Below are positions 17,395 through 26,655 of a stretch of 64,000 nt of DNA, in pieces (position 1 is the stretch's first letter; each line of letters starts with the position of its first letter). A model generated the notes under the pieces. It did no database searches. It was not told the origin of the DNA and saw only the letters and a list, made by a program, of their open reading frames with translations. Source of the DNA: DATEGZ01 sp035279905 (GTDB lineage Bacteria; Acidobacteriota; Vicinamibacteria; Vicinamibacterales; SCN-69-37); NCBI GenBank assembly GCA_035279905.1, contig DATEGZ010000248.1, positions 1 to 64,000 of the forward strand, written 5' to 3'. Position numbers and translations under genes: made by a program.

Positions 17395-18876
17395 ATGGCA
17401 ACCAAAAAACCAAACATCCTGATCCTCTGGGGTGACGACATCGGGCAGTTCAATCTCAGCACCTACAACCGCGGCATGATGGGGTACAAGACGCCCAACA
17501 TCGACCGCATCGCCAATGAAGGCGCGTTGTTCACCGACTGGTATGGCCAGCAAAGCTGCACTGCCGGGCGCGCGGCGTTCATTACCGGGCAGTCACCGAT
17601 CCGCACCGGCCTCACCAAGGTCGGTATGCCGGGTGCGCCCGAGGGCATGAAGATCGAAGACCCGACCATCGCCGGCCTGCTCAAGAATCACGGCTACATG
17701 ACCGGCCAGTTCGGCAAGAACCACCTCGGCGATCGCGACGAGATGTTTCCCACCAACCACGGCTTCGACGAGTTTTTCGGCAACTTCTATCACTTGAACG
17801 CCGAAGAGGAACCCGAGCATCCCGACTACCCGAAGGAGAAGGACTTCCCGAACTTCAAGAAGAACTTCGGCCCGCGCGGGGTCATCCACAGCTTTGCAGA
17901 CGGTCGCAAGGAGGACACCGGTCCGCTGACCAAGAAGCGTATGGAGACCTTCGACGAAGAGGTGAGCGCCAAGGCCATCGACTTCATGGAGCGCGCCAAG
18001 AAGGCGGACAAGCCATTCTTCCTCTGGTGGAACTCGACCAAGATGCACGTCTTCACGCACCTGAAGGAGGGCGTGGCCGGCAAGACGGGTCTCGGCATCT
18101 ACGCCGACGGCATGGTCGAGCACGACCGCCAAGTGGGCGAGATGCTCGACAAGCTGAGCGAACTGGGCCTCGACGAGAACACCATCGTGATGTACTCGAC
18201 CGACAACGGCGCCGAGGTATTCACGTGGCCCGACGGCGGCTCGACGATGTTCCGCGGCGAGAAGAACACGCCGTGGGAGGGCGGTTACCGCGTGCCATGC
18301 GCTATTCGCTGGCCCGGTGTCATCAAACCCGGTTCGATCATCAACGACATCGGCTCTCACGAAGACATGTGCACGACGATTCTGGCCGCAGCCGGCGAGC
18401 CCGACGTGGCCGAGAAGTTGCTCAAGGGGCACAAGGCCATGGGCCGCGACTACAAAGTGCACCTGGACGGCTACAACCTCATGCCAGCGCTGAAGGGCGA
18501 CGCGCCTTGGCCGCGCAAGGATTTCATCTACTGGACCGACGACGGCAGCGTGGCGGCGGTGCGCTACGGCAACTGGAAGATCTCGTTCCTGATGCAACCT
18601 GCCCACGGCCTGCACGTCTGGATCAAGCCGTTCGAGGTGTTGCGCGCGCCGATCATCTGCAACCTGCGCATGGATCCCTTCGAGGTCGCGCAGGACATCG
18701 GAATGGATTACGACCGCTGGTTCTGCGAGCACATGTTCGCGTTCGCGCCCGCCGGGGCCTTCGTCGGTCGTTGGCTGCAGAGCTTCCGCGAATTCCCACC
18801 GCGGCAGAAGCCAGGCTCCTTCAACCTCGACAATGTGATGGAGGCAGTGACGGCGCCACACAAGGGTGCCAACTAA
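17395..18876 (+). CDS. sulfatase (arylsulfatase-type)
   Basis: A 493-residue type I sulfatase. The maturation signature CTAGR is present at about residues 52-56; its Cys would be converted to formylglycine by FGE. Metal ligands are visible in GDDIGQ at the N-terminus and STDNGAE near 270, and GQFGKNHLGD supplies the Lys/His of the active site. No signal peptide is visible, so it is probably cytoplasmic or exported in a non-standard way. The substrate is unknown. GGGAG precedes ATG 17395. It is followed on the same strand by a porin-like gene, a pairing that suggests uptake or efflux linked to sulfate ester use. The module sits between direct repeats. Confidence 0.92.
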   Translation: MATKKPNILILWGDDIGQFNLSTYNRGMMGYKTPNIDRIANEGALFTDWYGQQSCTAGRAAFITGQSPIRTGLTKVGMPGAPEGMKIEDPTIAGLLKNHGYMTGQFGKNHLGDRDEMFPTNHGFDEFFGNFYHLNAEEEPEHPDYPKEKDFPNFKKNFGPRGVIHSFADGRKEDTGPLTKKRMETFDEEVSAKAIDFMERAKKADKPFFLWWNSTKMHVFTHLKEGVAGKTGLGIYADGMVEHDRQVGEMLDKLSELGLDENTIVMYSTDNGAEVFTWPDGGSTMFRGEKNTPWEGGYRVPCAIRWPGVIKPGSIINDIGSHEDMCTTILAAAGEPDVAEKLLKGHKAMGRDYKVHLDGYNLMPALKGDAPWPRKDFIYWTDDGSVAAVRYGNWKISFLMQPAHGLHVWIKPFEVLRAPIICNLRMDPFEVAQDIGMDYDRWFCEHMFAFAPAGAFVGRWLQSFREFPPRQKPGSFNLDNVMEAVTAPHKGAN

Positions 18877-19010
18877 ACGCCCAGCTCGCGGCGGGCGATC
18901 CGGACATCGTCTTCGATCCGGTGAAGCGCGGCTACGGTTGGGAGCAACACCGCCACACCGACTGATCGACGAAAAGAGTCAGTAGCCTTCGCGGGGTGAG
19001 GGGGCAGTCA

Positions 19011-19850
19011 ATGACGCGTACGACCAACGCCACGACGATAGTCTTGGCGATTGTCGTTGTGATCGCGACGCTCGCGCCTGACGCCAGTTGGGCCCAGCAA
19101 GCGCCGGCGCAGACCGCTCCCGCCGAGCAGGATCTCGCGAAGCAGCTGGCCAATCCGATCTCATCGCTGGTCAGTCTGCCGTTCCAGTTCAACTGGGAGC
19201 AGAACGTCGGGCCGAACCATCAGACGCGCTTCGTCTTGAATGTTCAGCCGGTCATGCCGTTCGCGATCAACAACGACTGGAATCTGATCGCCCGGGTCAT
19301 CGTGCCCTTCGTCAGCCAACCTCCTCTCGTCCAAGGCGCATCGCCGGCGTTCGGCGTGAGCGACGTGCTCGCGTCGTTCTTTGTCTCGCCGTCTCACAGC
19401 GGGATCATCTGGGGCGTCGGCCCTGTCATCAGTCTGCCGTCGACGACGATCGCCACGCTCGGAACGGAGAAATGGAGCGCTGGTCCGACCGCCGTCGTCC
19501 TCAAGCAGACCGGGCCGTGGACCGGCGGTGCGCTCTGGAATCAAGTCTGGTCGTTCTCCGGCAATGCCGATCGCGCAGACGTGAACCAGATGTTCCTGCA
19601 GCCCTTCCTGTCGTATCAGGCAACCAAGACGCTGACCTTGACGCTGCAGTCAGAAACCATCGCGAACTGGGAGGTCGACGAAGGACGCTGGACGGTTCCG
19701 ATCAACGTGATCGTCTCGAAGCTGTCGTCGTTCGGCACGTTCCCCGCGAGCTATCAGTTCGGGTTTGGTGGGTTCGCCGTGCATCCGGACGTGGGCCCGT
19801 CGTGGAAGGTGCGAGGCGCCATCGTGATTCTTCTGCCGCGGCGCCAATAG
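19011..19850 (+). CDS. porin-like outer-membrane protein (MetA-pathway phenol-degradation type)
   Basis: A 279-residue protein with a signal peptide (IVLAIVVVIATLAPDASWAQ) and a beta-rich mature part. The pieces NPISSLVSLPFQFNWEQNVGPNHQTRFVLNVQPV, GVGPVISLPS and YQATKTLTLTLQSET are typical of the transporter-like outer-membrane family often found beside arylsulfatases. Probably forms a small barrel; its cargo is unknown. ATG 19011 was chosen over an in-frame ATG at 18996 because it follows the purine-rich GTGAGGGGG. Likely cotranscribed with the sulfatase. Confidence 0.8.
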   Translation: MTRTTNATTIVLAIVVVIATLAPDASWAQQAPAQTAPAEQDLAKQLANPISSLVSLPFQFNWEQNVGPNHQTRFVLNVQPVMPFAINNDWNLIARVIVPFVSQPPLVQGASPAFGVSDVLASFFVSPSHSGIIWGVGPVISLPSTTIATLGTEKWSAGPTAVVLKQTGPWTGGALWNQVWSFSGNADRADVNQMFLQPFLSYQATKTLTLTLQSETIANWEVDEGRWTVPINVIVSKLSSFGTFPASYQFGFGGFAVHPDVGPSWKVRGAIVILLPRRQ

Positions 19851-20385
19851 CGCCTTGGTTCAGCGGTCGCCGCACTTCGACCGAAGGACCCCGAGACGAG
19901 CGCGCCGGACAGTTGACGACGTAATCAACAACGGACGCTTGATCAGCTTCTTGTCGTCAGGCAGTCTGAACAGCGATCAAGCGATCTGAGCCCATAAACA
20001 TTGACCCAAACCTGTCCCCGGTGCGGAAGAACGTGTCCCTAAAAATCGTGCGCCGACTGGCGTTGGCTGACATTGGCTCACGCTGGCGCGGCGCAGGGAC
20101 AATTTCGGGGACACGAAAGGGTGAAAAAACCGCTACACGGCGGACGACCGGCCAAAAGAAGCGCCCTTTTCAACGCTTCCGGCGTTCTCTAGTCCGTCGC
20201 CCTTCTCTGGTCATTAGCACGTTGAGCCCCTTCCAGCTGAGCTTCAGCCGCCCCGCTTGGACTGTTGTGTTACGACTTCGCCGAGCCGCCGACCTGCTGT
20301 AGAACCTCAACTGTGCACTCGGCTTACTCGTTAAATCTCCACCGGACGGGCCTCCTCGGTGGCTGGCTCTGCACATGCACCGAAC
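19851..20385. other. intergenic region with GGGGACA repeats
   Basis: About 535 bp with no credible gene. It contains the second copies of the 58-bp and 18-bp repeats and inverted TGTCCCC/GGGGACA words (20014-20113). The rest, up to the ADOP stop, shows nothing recognisable. Confidence 0.6.
20057..20114 (+). repeat. 58-bp direct repeat, copy 2 (right of sulfatase module)
   Basis: Partner of 16563-16620 (52/58 identical). It includes the 18-mer at 20096-20113. Confidence 0.75.
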
Positions 20386-22866
20386 TCACTCCACTCTTAA
20401 CGCCTCTACCGGATCGACACGGCTCGCGCGCAGCGATGGAACGAGCGTACCGATGGCCGCGGTGGACACGATCGCGATGACCGCCGCAGTCCACACACGC
20501 GGATCATAGGGGCTGATCTCGTAGAGGTACACCTCTAAGAAGCGCACGGCCCACATCGATACCAGGCTGCCGACGATCACGCCCGCGAGGACGGTGCGTA
20601 GTTGCTCGCGAAGGAGCAATCCGACGAGGTTGTCGCGCGTGGCGCCGAGGGCGAGGCGGATGCCCATCTCTCGCGTCCTGCGCGCCGTCGCTATCGCGAT
20701 GAGGCCGAGAATGCCCACGCCGACGATCGCGAGCGCGGCAATCGCGAACGATCCGAACAGCCACGACTGGAAACGGCGAGGCCGCACGGAATCGGCGAAC
20801 AGCTCGTCGAGGGTCCCGGAGTGGGTCACGCGGATCAAGGGATCCGTGGCCGCGATTGCTTGTATGGCTCCAGTGGTGATCTGTCCGGCGCTCTTCCCGG
20901 TCCTGATGAACACCGTCGCGTTCCCAGAGCGCGACACCCGCGCGTATGGTCCGTAGATCGCCCCGACCTCCGTGTCCCACTCATTCCACCGCACGTCCTT
21001 CACGACGCCGACCACGGTGAACGGCACGGAGACGCGAGAGTAGTTCAGCGTTTGCCCGAGCGGCGACGCATTTGGCCAGTACGTGCGAGCCACTGACTCA
21101 CTGACCACGATCACGGGCGCGTCGCTCTCCAGTTCGGCGTCAGTTGGAAAACGGCCCATGATGAGATGCGGCTGCAACACCCGATAGAAGTCGGACGTGA
21201 CCGCCTCGGCAACGACGTCGAGCCTTGACGCGGCGGTCGTCGGCGGGGTCCACCAGGGCACTCCGCCGCCACGATCGAGCACCTGGCCCTCGGTGAGCGC
21301 CACACCATCAATCCCGGGCACTCGCTTCAAGGTCTCGATGAGTGCACGGACGCGAGTCGTGAGATCCGGTGACCCGCTCGCCGCGATGGGGCCCTGCATC
21401 CGTTCACGGAGCACAACGACGCCATCCGTCCGAATGGCCGGGGTGTTCGCATACACGGTGATGATCGAGGTGACGAGCAACGCGCCGCCCATCGTCAGCA
21501 CCAAAGCGCCGCCGACCTGGGACACGATGACGACCGTGCGCCCGATCGAACGCGTGCGGGTGGCGCCCCGGCTGCCATCACCGAGCGGCGCCGCACCCGT
21601 CCGCAGCGCACGACGAATCGGCCAGATCGTCGTCGGCATCGCGAGCAGAATCGCACTCAGCACGACGAACAGCACGATGCGTGCGTCAATCGTGGGGACC
21701 ACCTGTGGCTTGAGCAGCACTAAGTCCTCCGGCAAGAGACGGAGGCCCACCTGAAGCAAGGGCACGGCGAGCGTCAATCCGATCGCAGCCCCGCCAGCGA
21801 TCGGCAAGAGAGCTTCAAGAAACACGAGTCGCGCGATGCGAAGGCCCGTGGCGCCCATCGCGCGGCGAAGGCCTAGCTCACGCGCGCGATCGAGGCCACG
21901 CGCCGCCATGAGACCAGACACGTTGAGACCGCCGAGCGCAAGCAGGACGAGGGCTGCCAGAAAGATCGCACGAAAAAGCGGCCGCTCAGTGCTGCCCAGT
22001 TCGCTCGCGAGCGGCAGCACGTCCGCGTGATCGAATGGGCCCTGCATGCGCCAGCCGCGATCCGAAAAGCCCGCCGGCTTCTGTCTCGTGGGAAACGCCG
22101 CCGCCGTCGCTGCCATGCCGGCTTCGACACGTGCGCGGAGTGCGGCGATCGACATCCCTTGCGGCAGTCTGGCGATCGTCTCGCCGATGGTCCGGCGAGT
22201 GGGATCGCTGACGACTTCGGGCGACGGGACGTACGGCGCGATGAAGCTCACGGCCACGGCGGACGGAAACACGAACCCGCGCGGCATGACGCCGGCGACA
22301 CGAAAGCCCTCGCCGCTCGTCAGATCGCCGATGTAGGTCTGGCCGATGACGTTGGGCTCGCCGTGGAATCGGCTCTGCCACAGGTCGTAAGTGATGACCA
22401 CGGGTCGAACGGCCTCGTCGTGATCAAAGTCGGACGCGACCAGGCGACCTACAAGCGGATGCACGCCGATGGTGTCGAAGAAGTTCGGCTGCACTAACGC
22501 CATGCCAAACAGCGGCTCGTTGACGCCTTCGCCCATCCCAGACCAGTGCGCCGCCCGGAAGCCTGTGATGGCCGCATCCGGCGCAGCCGCTTGCCAGTCG
22601 GCGATGTCCTTCAGGCTCGCGCTCGTTACGCGCTTGACCGACGACGCCGACGAGGACGCGGGTGTAGAAAGATGGTTGAAGCCCGGCTCAATGGCGACCA
22701 GTCGATCCGCGCCAGGGTACGGCAGCGGCTTGAACAGCACCCCATCCACGACGGCGAAAACCGTCGTCGCGAGCGCCATGCCGAGCGCAATCACGCCAAC
22801 AACAGTCGCCGAATACCACGGCGCGCGCCAGAGAGAGCGAACGGCGTAGCGAAGGTCGGTCAGCAT
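20386..22866 (-). CDS. ADOP-type ABC transporter permease
   Basis: An 826-residue MacB/FtsX-type permease with two repeated halves. The N-terminal LTDLRYAVRSLWRAPWYSA and first membrane helix lead to LFKPLPYPGADRLVAIEPG, the characteristic ADOP block; the C-terminal half repeats the layout, ending VPSLRASRVDPVEALRVE. TREMGIRLALGATRDNLVGLLLREQL is the typical FtsX membrane-proximal motif. A further 13 in-frame codons lie upstream, but MLTDLRYAVRSL is the usual ADOP start. Second of three ADOPs on the element. Confidence 0.9.
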   Translation of the reverse strand: MLTDLRYAVRSLWRAPWYSATVVGVIALGMALATTVFAVVDGVLFKPLPYPGADRLVAIEPGFNHLSTPASSSASSVKRVTSASLKDIADWQAAAPDAAITGFRAAHWSGMGEGVNEPLFGMALVQPNFFDTIGVHPLVGRLVASDFDHDEAVRPVVITYDLWQSRFHGEPNVIGQTYIGDLTSGEGFRVAGVMPRGFVFPSAVAVSFIAPYVPSPEVVSDPTRRTIGETIARLPQGMSIAALRARVEAGMAATAAAFPTRQKPAGFSDRGWRMQGPFDHADVLPLASELGSTERPLFRAIFLAALVLLALGGLNVSGLMAARGLDRARELGLRRAMGATGLRIARLVFLEALLPIAGGAAIGLTLAVPLLQVGLRLLPEDLVLLKPQVVPTIDARIVLFVVLSAILLAMPTTIWPIRRALRTGAAPLGDGSRGATRTRSIGRTVVIVSQVGGALVLTMGGALLVTSIITVYANTPAIRTDGVVVLRERMQGPIAASGSPDLTTRVRALIETLKRVPGIDGVALTEGQVLDRGGGVPWWTPPTTAASRLDVVAEAVTSDFYRVLQPHLIMGRFPTDAELESDAPVIVVSESVARTYWPNASPLGQTLNYSRVSVPFTVVGVVKDVRWNEWDTEVGAIYGPYARVSRSGNATVFIRTGKSAGQITTGAIQAIAATDPLIRVTHSGTLDELFADSVRPRRFQSWLFGSFAIAALAIVGVGILGLIAIATARRTREMGIRLALGATRDNLVGLLLREQLRTVLAGVIVGSLVSMWAVRFLEVYLYEISPYDPRVWTAAVIAIVSTAAIGTLVPSLRASRVDPVEALRVE

Positions 22867-22897
22867 GCGACAAATATACGCTTCGGGCGCGTACGCT

Positions 22898-22946
22898 CGA
22901 TTCACATGGAATGTCGCTGTTGTTACTCAGCCTCCCTGTGCCGCTT
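22898..22946 (+). repeat. 49-bp repeat, copy B
   Basis: Copy of 16151-16199 with 2 mismatches. It contains the ATG and first codons of the RDD/pseudokinase gene, so the repeat spans its translation start. Confidence 0.7.
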
Positions 22947-24261
22947 GGTGATCCTTGCATGGCTCGCGAAGTCGATCGCGGGACAGCTGCCCCCGGCCGC
23001 TCTTCAAGCGGGCCTGTTCGGCTTGTGCGCGGGCGTGCTGGCCCTTCCTGCACGGCAGGGGAATGGTTTCTACGGACTGCACGACATCGCGACCGGCACG
23101 CGTGTCATCACGCGCTCGGCCGTTTCTGAATCCGGGCGCACACGGGCCGCGACGCCGCCGCCCCTCGAACAAGCGACAGGGACTCGAATCGGACCATATG
23201 AAGTGCTCTCTGCTGTCGGCACGACTGACACTCAGCGGGTGCTCCTGGGCTGGGATCCAAGACTCAAGCGGTCGGTATGGATTCGTGTGATGACGCCAGG
23301 TGTGCCCGGGGTGTCCTCGGTCGTCAGGAATGTCAGCCGGTCGACTAGGCTGCACTGGCTGCAGGGCCGGCGCACCGAATCCGGCGCGTGGGACGCGTAC
23401 GAGTCACTCGACGGTCAACCGTTGCTCGCCGCGACGAATGTCCAGTCCTGGCGCTCAGTGTCGATCTGGCTCCGCGACCTCGCGCACGAACTCGCACTCG
23501 GCACAACTGAAGGATCAATCGACGTGCTCGCTCTCGACCGCGTCTGGATCACAGCCAGCGGTCGCGCAAAGCTGCTGGACTTTCGGGCGCCGGGCGTGAC
23601 GGATGGGGAGAGCACTCCGATACTTTTCGACGCTGCTTCCACCCAGCAGTTCTTGTACGCGGCGGCGCGACGCGCGCTGAGTTCGGCGGTTCCACCGCTG
23701 CCGCTATCAGTTTCCGCGTTCCTCGACGCGCTGCAGCGCGGACAATTCAGCACGCTCTCTGAAATTGAACCGAGACTGGCGGAATTGCAGAACAAGCCCG
23801 ATCGAGTCACATCCAGCAGTCGCGGGATGACACTGGGCCTCGGAGTGGTTGTGTATCTCCTCGGCTCCGATGCAATCGGCGGCCTGCTTGCGAACAGCGT
23901 GTTCCCACTACTGCCGGCCGATCTGGCGAGTCGGTTTTCCCTGACGGTCGGTGGGGCAGGTTTGATCGGCTCCGCAGTGCTGGCATTGTTCTGGGCTGGC
24001 GTCTGCCGCAGCGGCGCTTGGCTTCGTGCGTTCGGCGTGGCCGTCGTGACGCCGGACGGCAAAGAGGCTTCGCGCTTGCGAGCCGTCTGGCGAGCTGCTG
24101 TCGCGTGGAGTTGGGTCCCGCTCCAACTTCTCTTCGTGGCGTACGGAGGGCCGCTCCTCCTGATCGCAGCCGCGAAACTCGTCGGCCTCTTCTACGCCGC
24201 CGACCACCCCGAGCGCGGAATCCAGGATCGACTGGCAGGCACGTACCTCGTCCCCAGATAG
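22906..24261 (+). CDS. membrane protein with RDD motifs flanking a degenerate protein-kinase domain
   Basis: A 451-residue protein. Residues 12-70 have two hydrophobic helices ending in GFYGLHDIATGTRVITR, the typical end of an RDD domain. Residues 94-240 resemble a Ser/Thr kinase core (GTRIGPYEVLSAVG ... WITASGRAKLLDFRAPG), but the Gly loop, the catalytic Lys, the HRD motif and the Gly of DFG (here DFR, 225-227) are missing, so it should be catalytically dead. The C-terminal 150 residues form a second RDD-like membrane region (LRAFGVAVVTPDGKEASRLRAVWR ... HPERGIQDRLAGTYLV). A role as a regulatory or scaffold pseudokinase at the membrane is inferred. The next gene begins 18 nt downstream. Confidence 0.7.
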   Translation: MECRCCYSASLCRLVILAWLAKSIAGQLPPAALQAGLFGLCAGVLALPARQGNGFYGLHDIATGTRVITRSAVSESGRTRAATPPPLEQATGTRIGPYEVLSAVGTTDTQRVLLGWDPRLKRSVWIRVMTPGVPGVSSVVRNVSRSTRLHWLQGRRTESGAWDAYESLDGQPLLAATNVQSWRSVSIWLRDLAHELALGTTEGSIDVLALDRVWITASGRAKLLDFRAPGVTDGESTPILFDAASTQQFLYAAARRALSSAVPPLPLSVSAFLDALQRGQFSTLSEIEPRLAELQNKPDRVTSSSRGMTLGLGVVVYLLGSDAIGGLLANSVFPLLPADLASRFSLTVGGAGLIGSAVLALFWAGVCRSGAWLRAFGVAVVTPDGKEASRLRAVWRAAVAWSWVPLQLLFVAYGGPLLLIAAAKLVGLFYAADHPERGIQDRLAGTYLVPR

Positions 24262-24279
24262 GCGACGTCCGAGCTGCCG

Positions 24280-24987
24280 ATGGACGTTCTCGCGAACGCG
24301 CGTGATCAGAATCGCTTGCTGGCCAGCCTCCCACACGACGCCAAGGTCCGTCTGCGCGGAGGTCTTGAAAGCATTCCGCTCGACAAGGGTTCAAATATTT
24401 GGGATGCCGGCGACACAATCCGCTACGTGTATTTTCCTACAGCGGGTCTCGTCTCCCTCATGGCTCTTACGGCGGAAGGCGGCAGTGTCGAGCTTGCCAC
24501 CGTCGCGCGCGAGGGCATTGTTGGCCTGGCGATCCTCTTGCAGGCACGCGTGGCGTCGCATCAGGCAGTTGTCCGTCTTCAGGGGGCCGCCCTGCGTTTG
24601 AGCGCGGCGACACTTCGCGTCGAGATGCAGCAACATGAAGGACTCCGCTCGGCCCTGCTGACGTACGCTCATCGCGTCTCCGGCGAGATGGCGCAAGCAG
24701 TGATCTGCCAGTGCTATCACAACGTGCTCCAGCGCCTGTGTCGGTGGCTACTCACGGCGTCGGATAGCACGGGAACAGATGTCTTGGAGCTCACGCATGA
24801 AAGCCTGGCGGCCGCACTCGGGGTGCTTCGGTCCGCGGTCACCGAAGCCGCAATTGAACTGCAAGACGCTGACGCGATCCGATGTCGCCACGGCCGAATC
24901 ACCATCCGGAATCGTTTGCTGCTGCGGCGCTCAGCCTGCGAGTGCTATGAGGCGATGCATGCCGCCCGCGCCGGCGACGAGTTCTAG
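24280..24987 (+). CDS. Crp/Fnr-family regulator
   Basis: A 235-residue protein with an N-terminal cyclic-nucleotide-binding-type beta roll (GSNIWDAGDTIRYVYFPTAGLVSLMALTAEGG) and a C-terminal winged helix (LTHESLAAALGVLRSAVTEAAIELQDADAIRCRHGRITI). Members with the YFP..GLVSL block often lack the cAMP-binding Arg, and no clear RxSE motif is seen, so the ligand is uncertain. The C-terminus has RRSACECYE, a Cys pair of unknown use. It follows the pseudokinase gene by 18 nt and may be coexpressed. Confidence 0.85.
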   Translation: MDVLANARDQNRLLASLPHDAKVRLRGGLESIPLDKGSNIWDAGDTIRYVYFPTAGLVSLMALTAEGGSVELATVAREGIVGLAILLQARVASHQAVVRLQGAALRLSAATLRVEMQQHEGLRSALLTYAHRVSGEMAQAVICQCYHNVLQRLCRWLLTASDSTGTDVLELTHESLAAALGVLRSAVTEAAIELQDADAIRCRHGRITIRNRLLLRRSACECYEAMHAARAGDEF

Positions 24988-25429
24988 ATCCTTCGTAAGA
25001 GCGAGGCAAACCAACACAGGGGCAAACCGCACAAGATTTTGAGTCGTGTTGCCCATTGCGATTTGCACGAGAACTTGCGGGTTTTCTAACGAATCCGCGA
25101 ATCGTTTCGCACTGAGTAGCACTGAGTAAGCTCGACTTCGACCGAATGAGTCGAAGAATGGTCGAAGTCGAGCGACGCTCAGTCGCGCATCGTCTGTGAG
25201 ACGACTTCTCAGCCCAGACGACTGACAGCTCAGCTCGACGCGAGAAGTCCCCTCATATCGAATCCTGAGCAGCCCGCCCAGACAGGCTCTCAGCTCAGCC
25301 CGCCAGTGGATCGCTCGTCTTGAGCAACCCTGACGGCTCTTCCGCGAGCCCAACCCTCTGCCGATTTGATTTTCACGAGGATTTGCTTATCGGAGGATCG
25401 GGAGCGCATAGTGTATTTGGAGGTGTCCC
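24988..25429. other. gene-free region rich in inverted repeats
   Basis: About 440 bp with no gene. It includes a perfect 14-bp inverted repeat (25130-25143 with 25160-25173), a small hairpin CGTCTGTGAGACG near 25191, and many AGCTCAG/CTGAG-type words up to 25330. It could hold a structured RNA or a terminator followed by a promoter; nothing is recognised. Confidence 0.4.
25130..25173. repeat. perfect 14-bp inverted repeat
   Basis: GCTCGACTTCGACC at 25130-25143 is exactly complementary to 25160-25173, with a 16-nt loop. No T-run follows. Confidence 0.65.
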
Positions 25430-26005
25430 GTGACGTTACGACGCGCTCTTTTGATATTCGCGTTCGCGGTTGCGTTTTGTGGCGGGAGACTATCGGCCGG
25501 CCAAACCGATCCGGTCATGCACCTCCAAGGCTTTGGCGGCACTGTTGAGAAGTTCGGCTTCATGGGAGTGCAGCGGTTTGATCCCTCCATGCTTGTCGAT
25601 GTTGTGATCACACGTTTCTCAACGGATGACGAGCGAGCGCACTTCGTGGCTACTGGCATCCCTGGGTTGGGCGGAATGCCGATCATCGGGCAGGTGAAAG
25701 TCGCTGGGAATCCTCCCTACTCCATCCGTTATGCGGCGCGCGAGTCCTCGAGCAGTGACAGCACTCTCGTCACTTTGGTCACTGATCGCGTCCTCGTGGT
25801 GGGATCCGCGAGGACGAGCCCTGCCTGTCCAGTCACGATCATCCGCCTTGCAGTTGAGGCGAAGGGCCACGGCAGCGGCTATCTTTCCGCCGCGCAGACC
25901 ATCTCGTATAACCCGAGCACAAAGCGCATCAGTGGCGGGTGTGAAGATCCGGACGCGCTTCTTATACAGTCATTGCATCAGGTAGTCGTCGAGCACACTC
26001 GGTAG
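25430..26005 (+). CDS. hypothetical secreted protein
   Basis: A 191-residue protein starting at GTG 25430 after a GGAGG-like site (25419-25423). It has a signal peptide (RRALLIFAFAVAFCGGRLSAG). The mature region contains DPSMLVDVVITRFSTDDERAHF and ISGGCEDPDALL; two Cys (SPACPV and GGCED) might pair. The TDDER motif region resembles small conserved secreted proteins of Acidobacteriota, but no name is justified. Confidence 0.65.
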   Translation: MTLRRALLIFAFAVAFCGGRLSAGQTDPVMHLQGFGGTVEKFGFMGVQRFDPSMLVDVVITRFSTDDERAHFVATGIPGLGGMPIIGQVKVAGNPPYSIRYAARESSSSDSTLVTLVTDRVLVVGSARTSPACPVTIIRLAVEAKGHGSGYLSAAQTISYNPSTKRISGGCEDPDALLIQSLHQVVVEHTR

Positions 26006-26111
26006 CTCTGGTATCCGTTCGAAAACTCGTGTTTGTGCGTCGCGTTCTTCGTGCGGAGCCGGGGAAAACGCTCGACGAATCGCGGCAGCTCCCATCCTGA
26101 GCGATTCGACC

Positions 26112-26615
26112 CTACTTCGCGAACATGAAGGGTCGAATGCGCTCGTTGAACTCGGCGCCCGACGTGCATTGAATGCCAGCGACTGAGCATCGGTTGACAG
26201 TCGTTTGATCGGCGCCATTCCTGTAGATGTTCAGCGCGGCAAAATCGCCGACTTGTAGGTGATCATAGACATCATACAGTGACGCCGTCTGCGACCAACC
26301 CGAGCTGCCCATCAGGAAGTTGTAGTTGATGAGGATGAAACACCGGTTCATCGATTCGTTGTAGTGGTTCGAGAAATCGAGCAGCTGCGTCTTATCGTCG
26401 CGCCCCGTGGCCCAGTCTTTGTTGAAGAACTCTCGCGCGTCTTTCGCGCACTTCGCCTGCACGTCAAGGTTATTCGTTCGCTTGAGCCCGTCTATCTGTT
26501 GTCGTAGGTCCTTGTTCTCAGCTTCGAGCTTCGCGAGACGTTGAGAGTCGCAAGAGACGGACAGTAGGGCGAGAGCGAACATGGCGGCGCGCGCAGCGGT
26601 TCGGAAGTAAGGCAT
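26112..26615 (-). CDS. hypothetical exported protein with short coiled coil
   Basis: A 167-residue protein. The N-terminus is a signal sequence ending in LLSVSC, so it may be a lipoprotein although the lipobox is not ideal. A short coiled-coil heptad region follows (QRLAKLEAENKDLRQQIDGLK, residues 25-45). The rest (CAKDAREFFNKDW ... FSNHYNESMNRCFILINYNFL) is a small domain with Cys residues that could pair, similar in style to small conserved proteins of unknown role. Confidence 0.6.
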   Translation of the reverse strand: MPYFRTAARAAMFALALLSVSCDSQRLAKLEAENKDLRQQIDGLKRTNNLDVQAKCAKDAREFFNKDWATGRDDKTQLLDFSNHYNESMNRCFILINYNFLMGSSGWSQTASLYDVYDHLQVGDFAALNIYRNGADQTTVNRCSVAGIQCTSGAEFNERIRPFMFAK

Positions 26616-26655
26616 GGGTTGACTCTTTGTCCCGCTTCGCGCGTCGTCTCGTCTC

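Noticed and set aside
17593..18861. 422-codon minus-strand frame opposite the sulfatase
   Set aside because: Shadow frame; the sulfatase signature and ribosome-binding site are on the plus strand.
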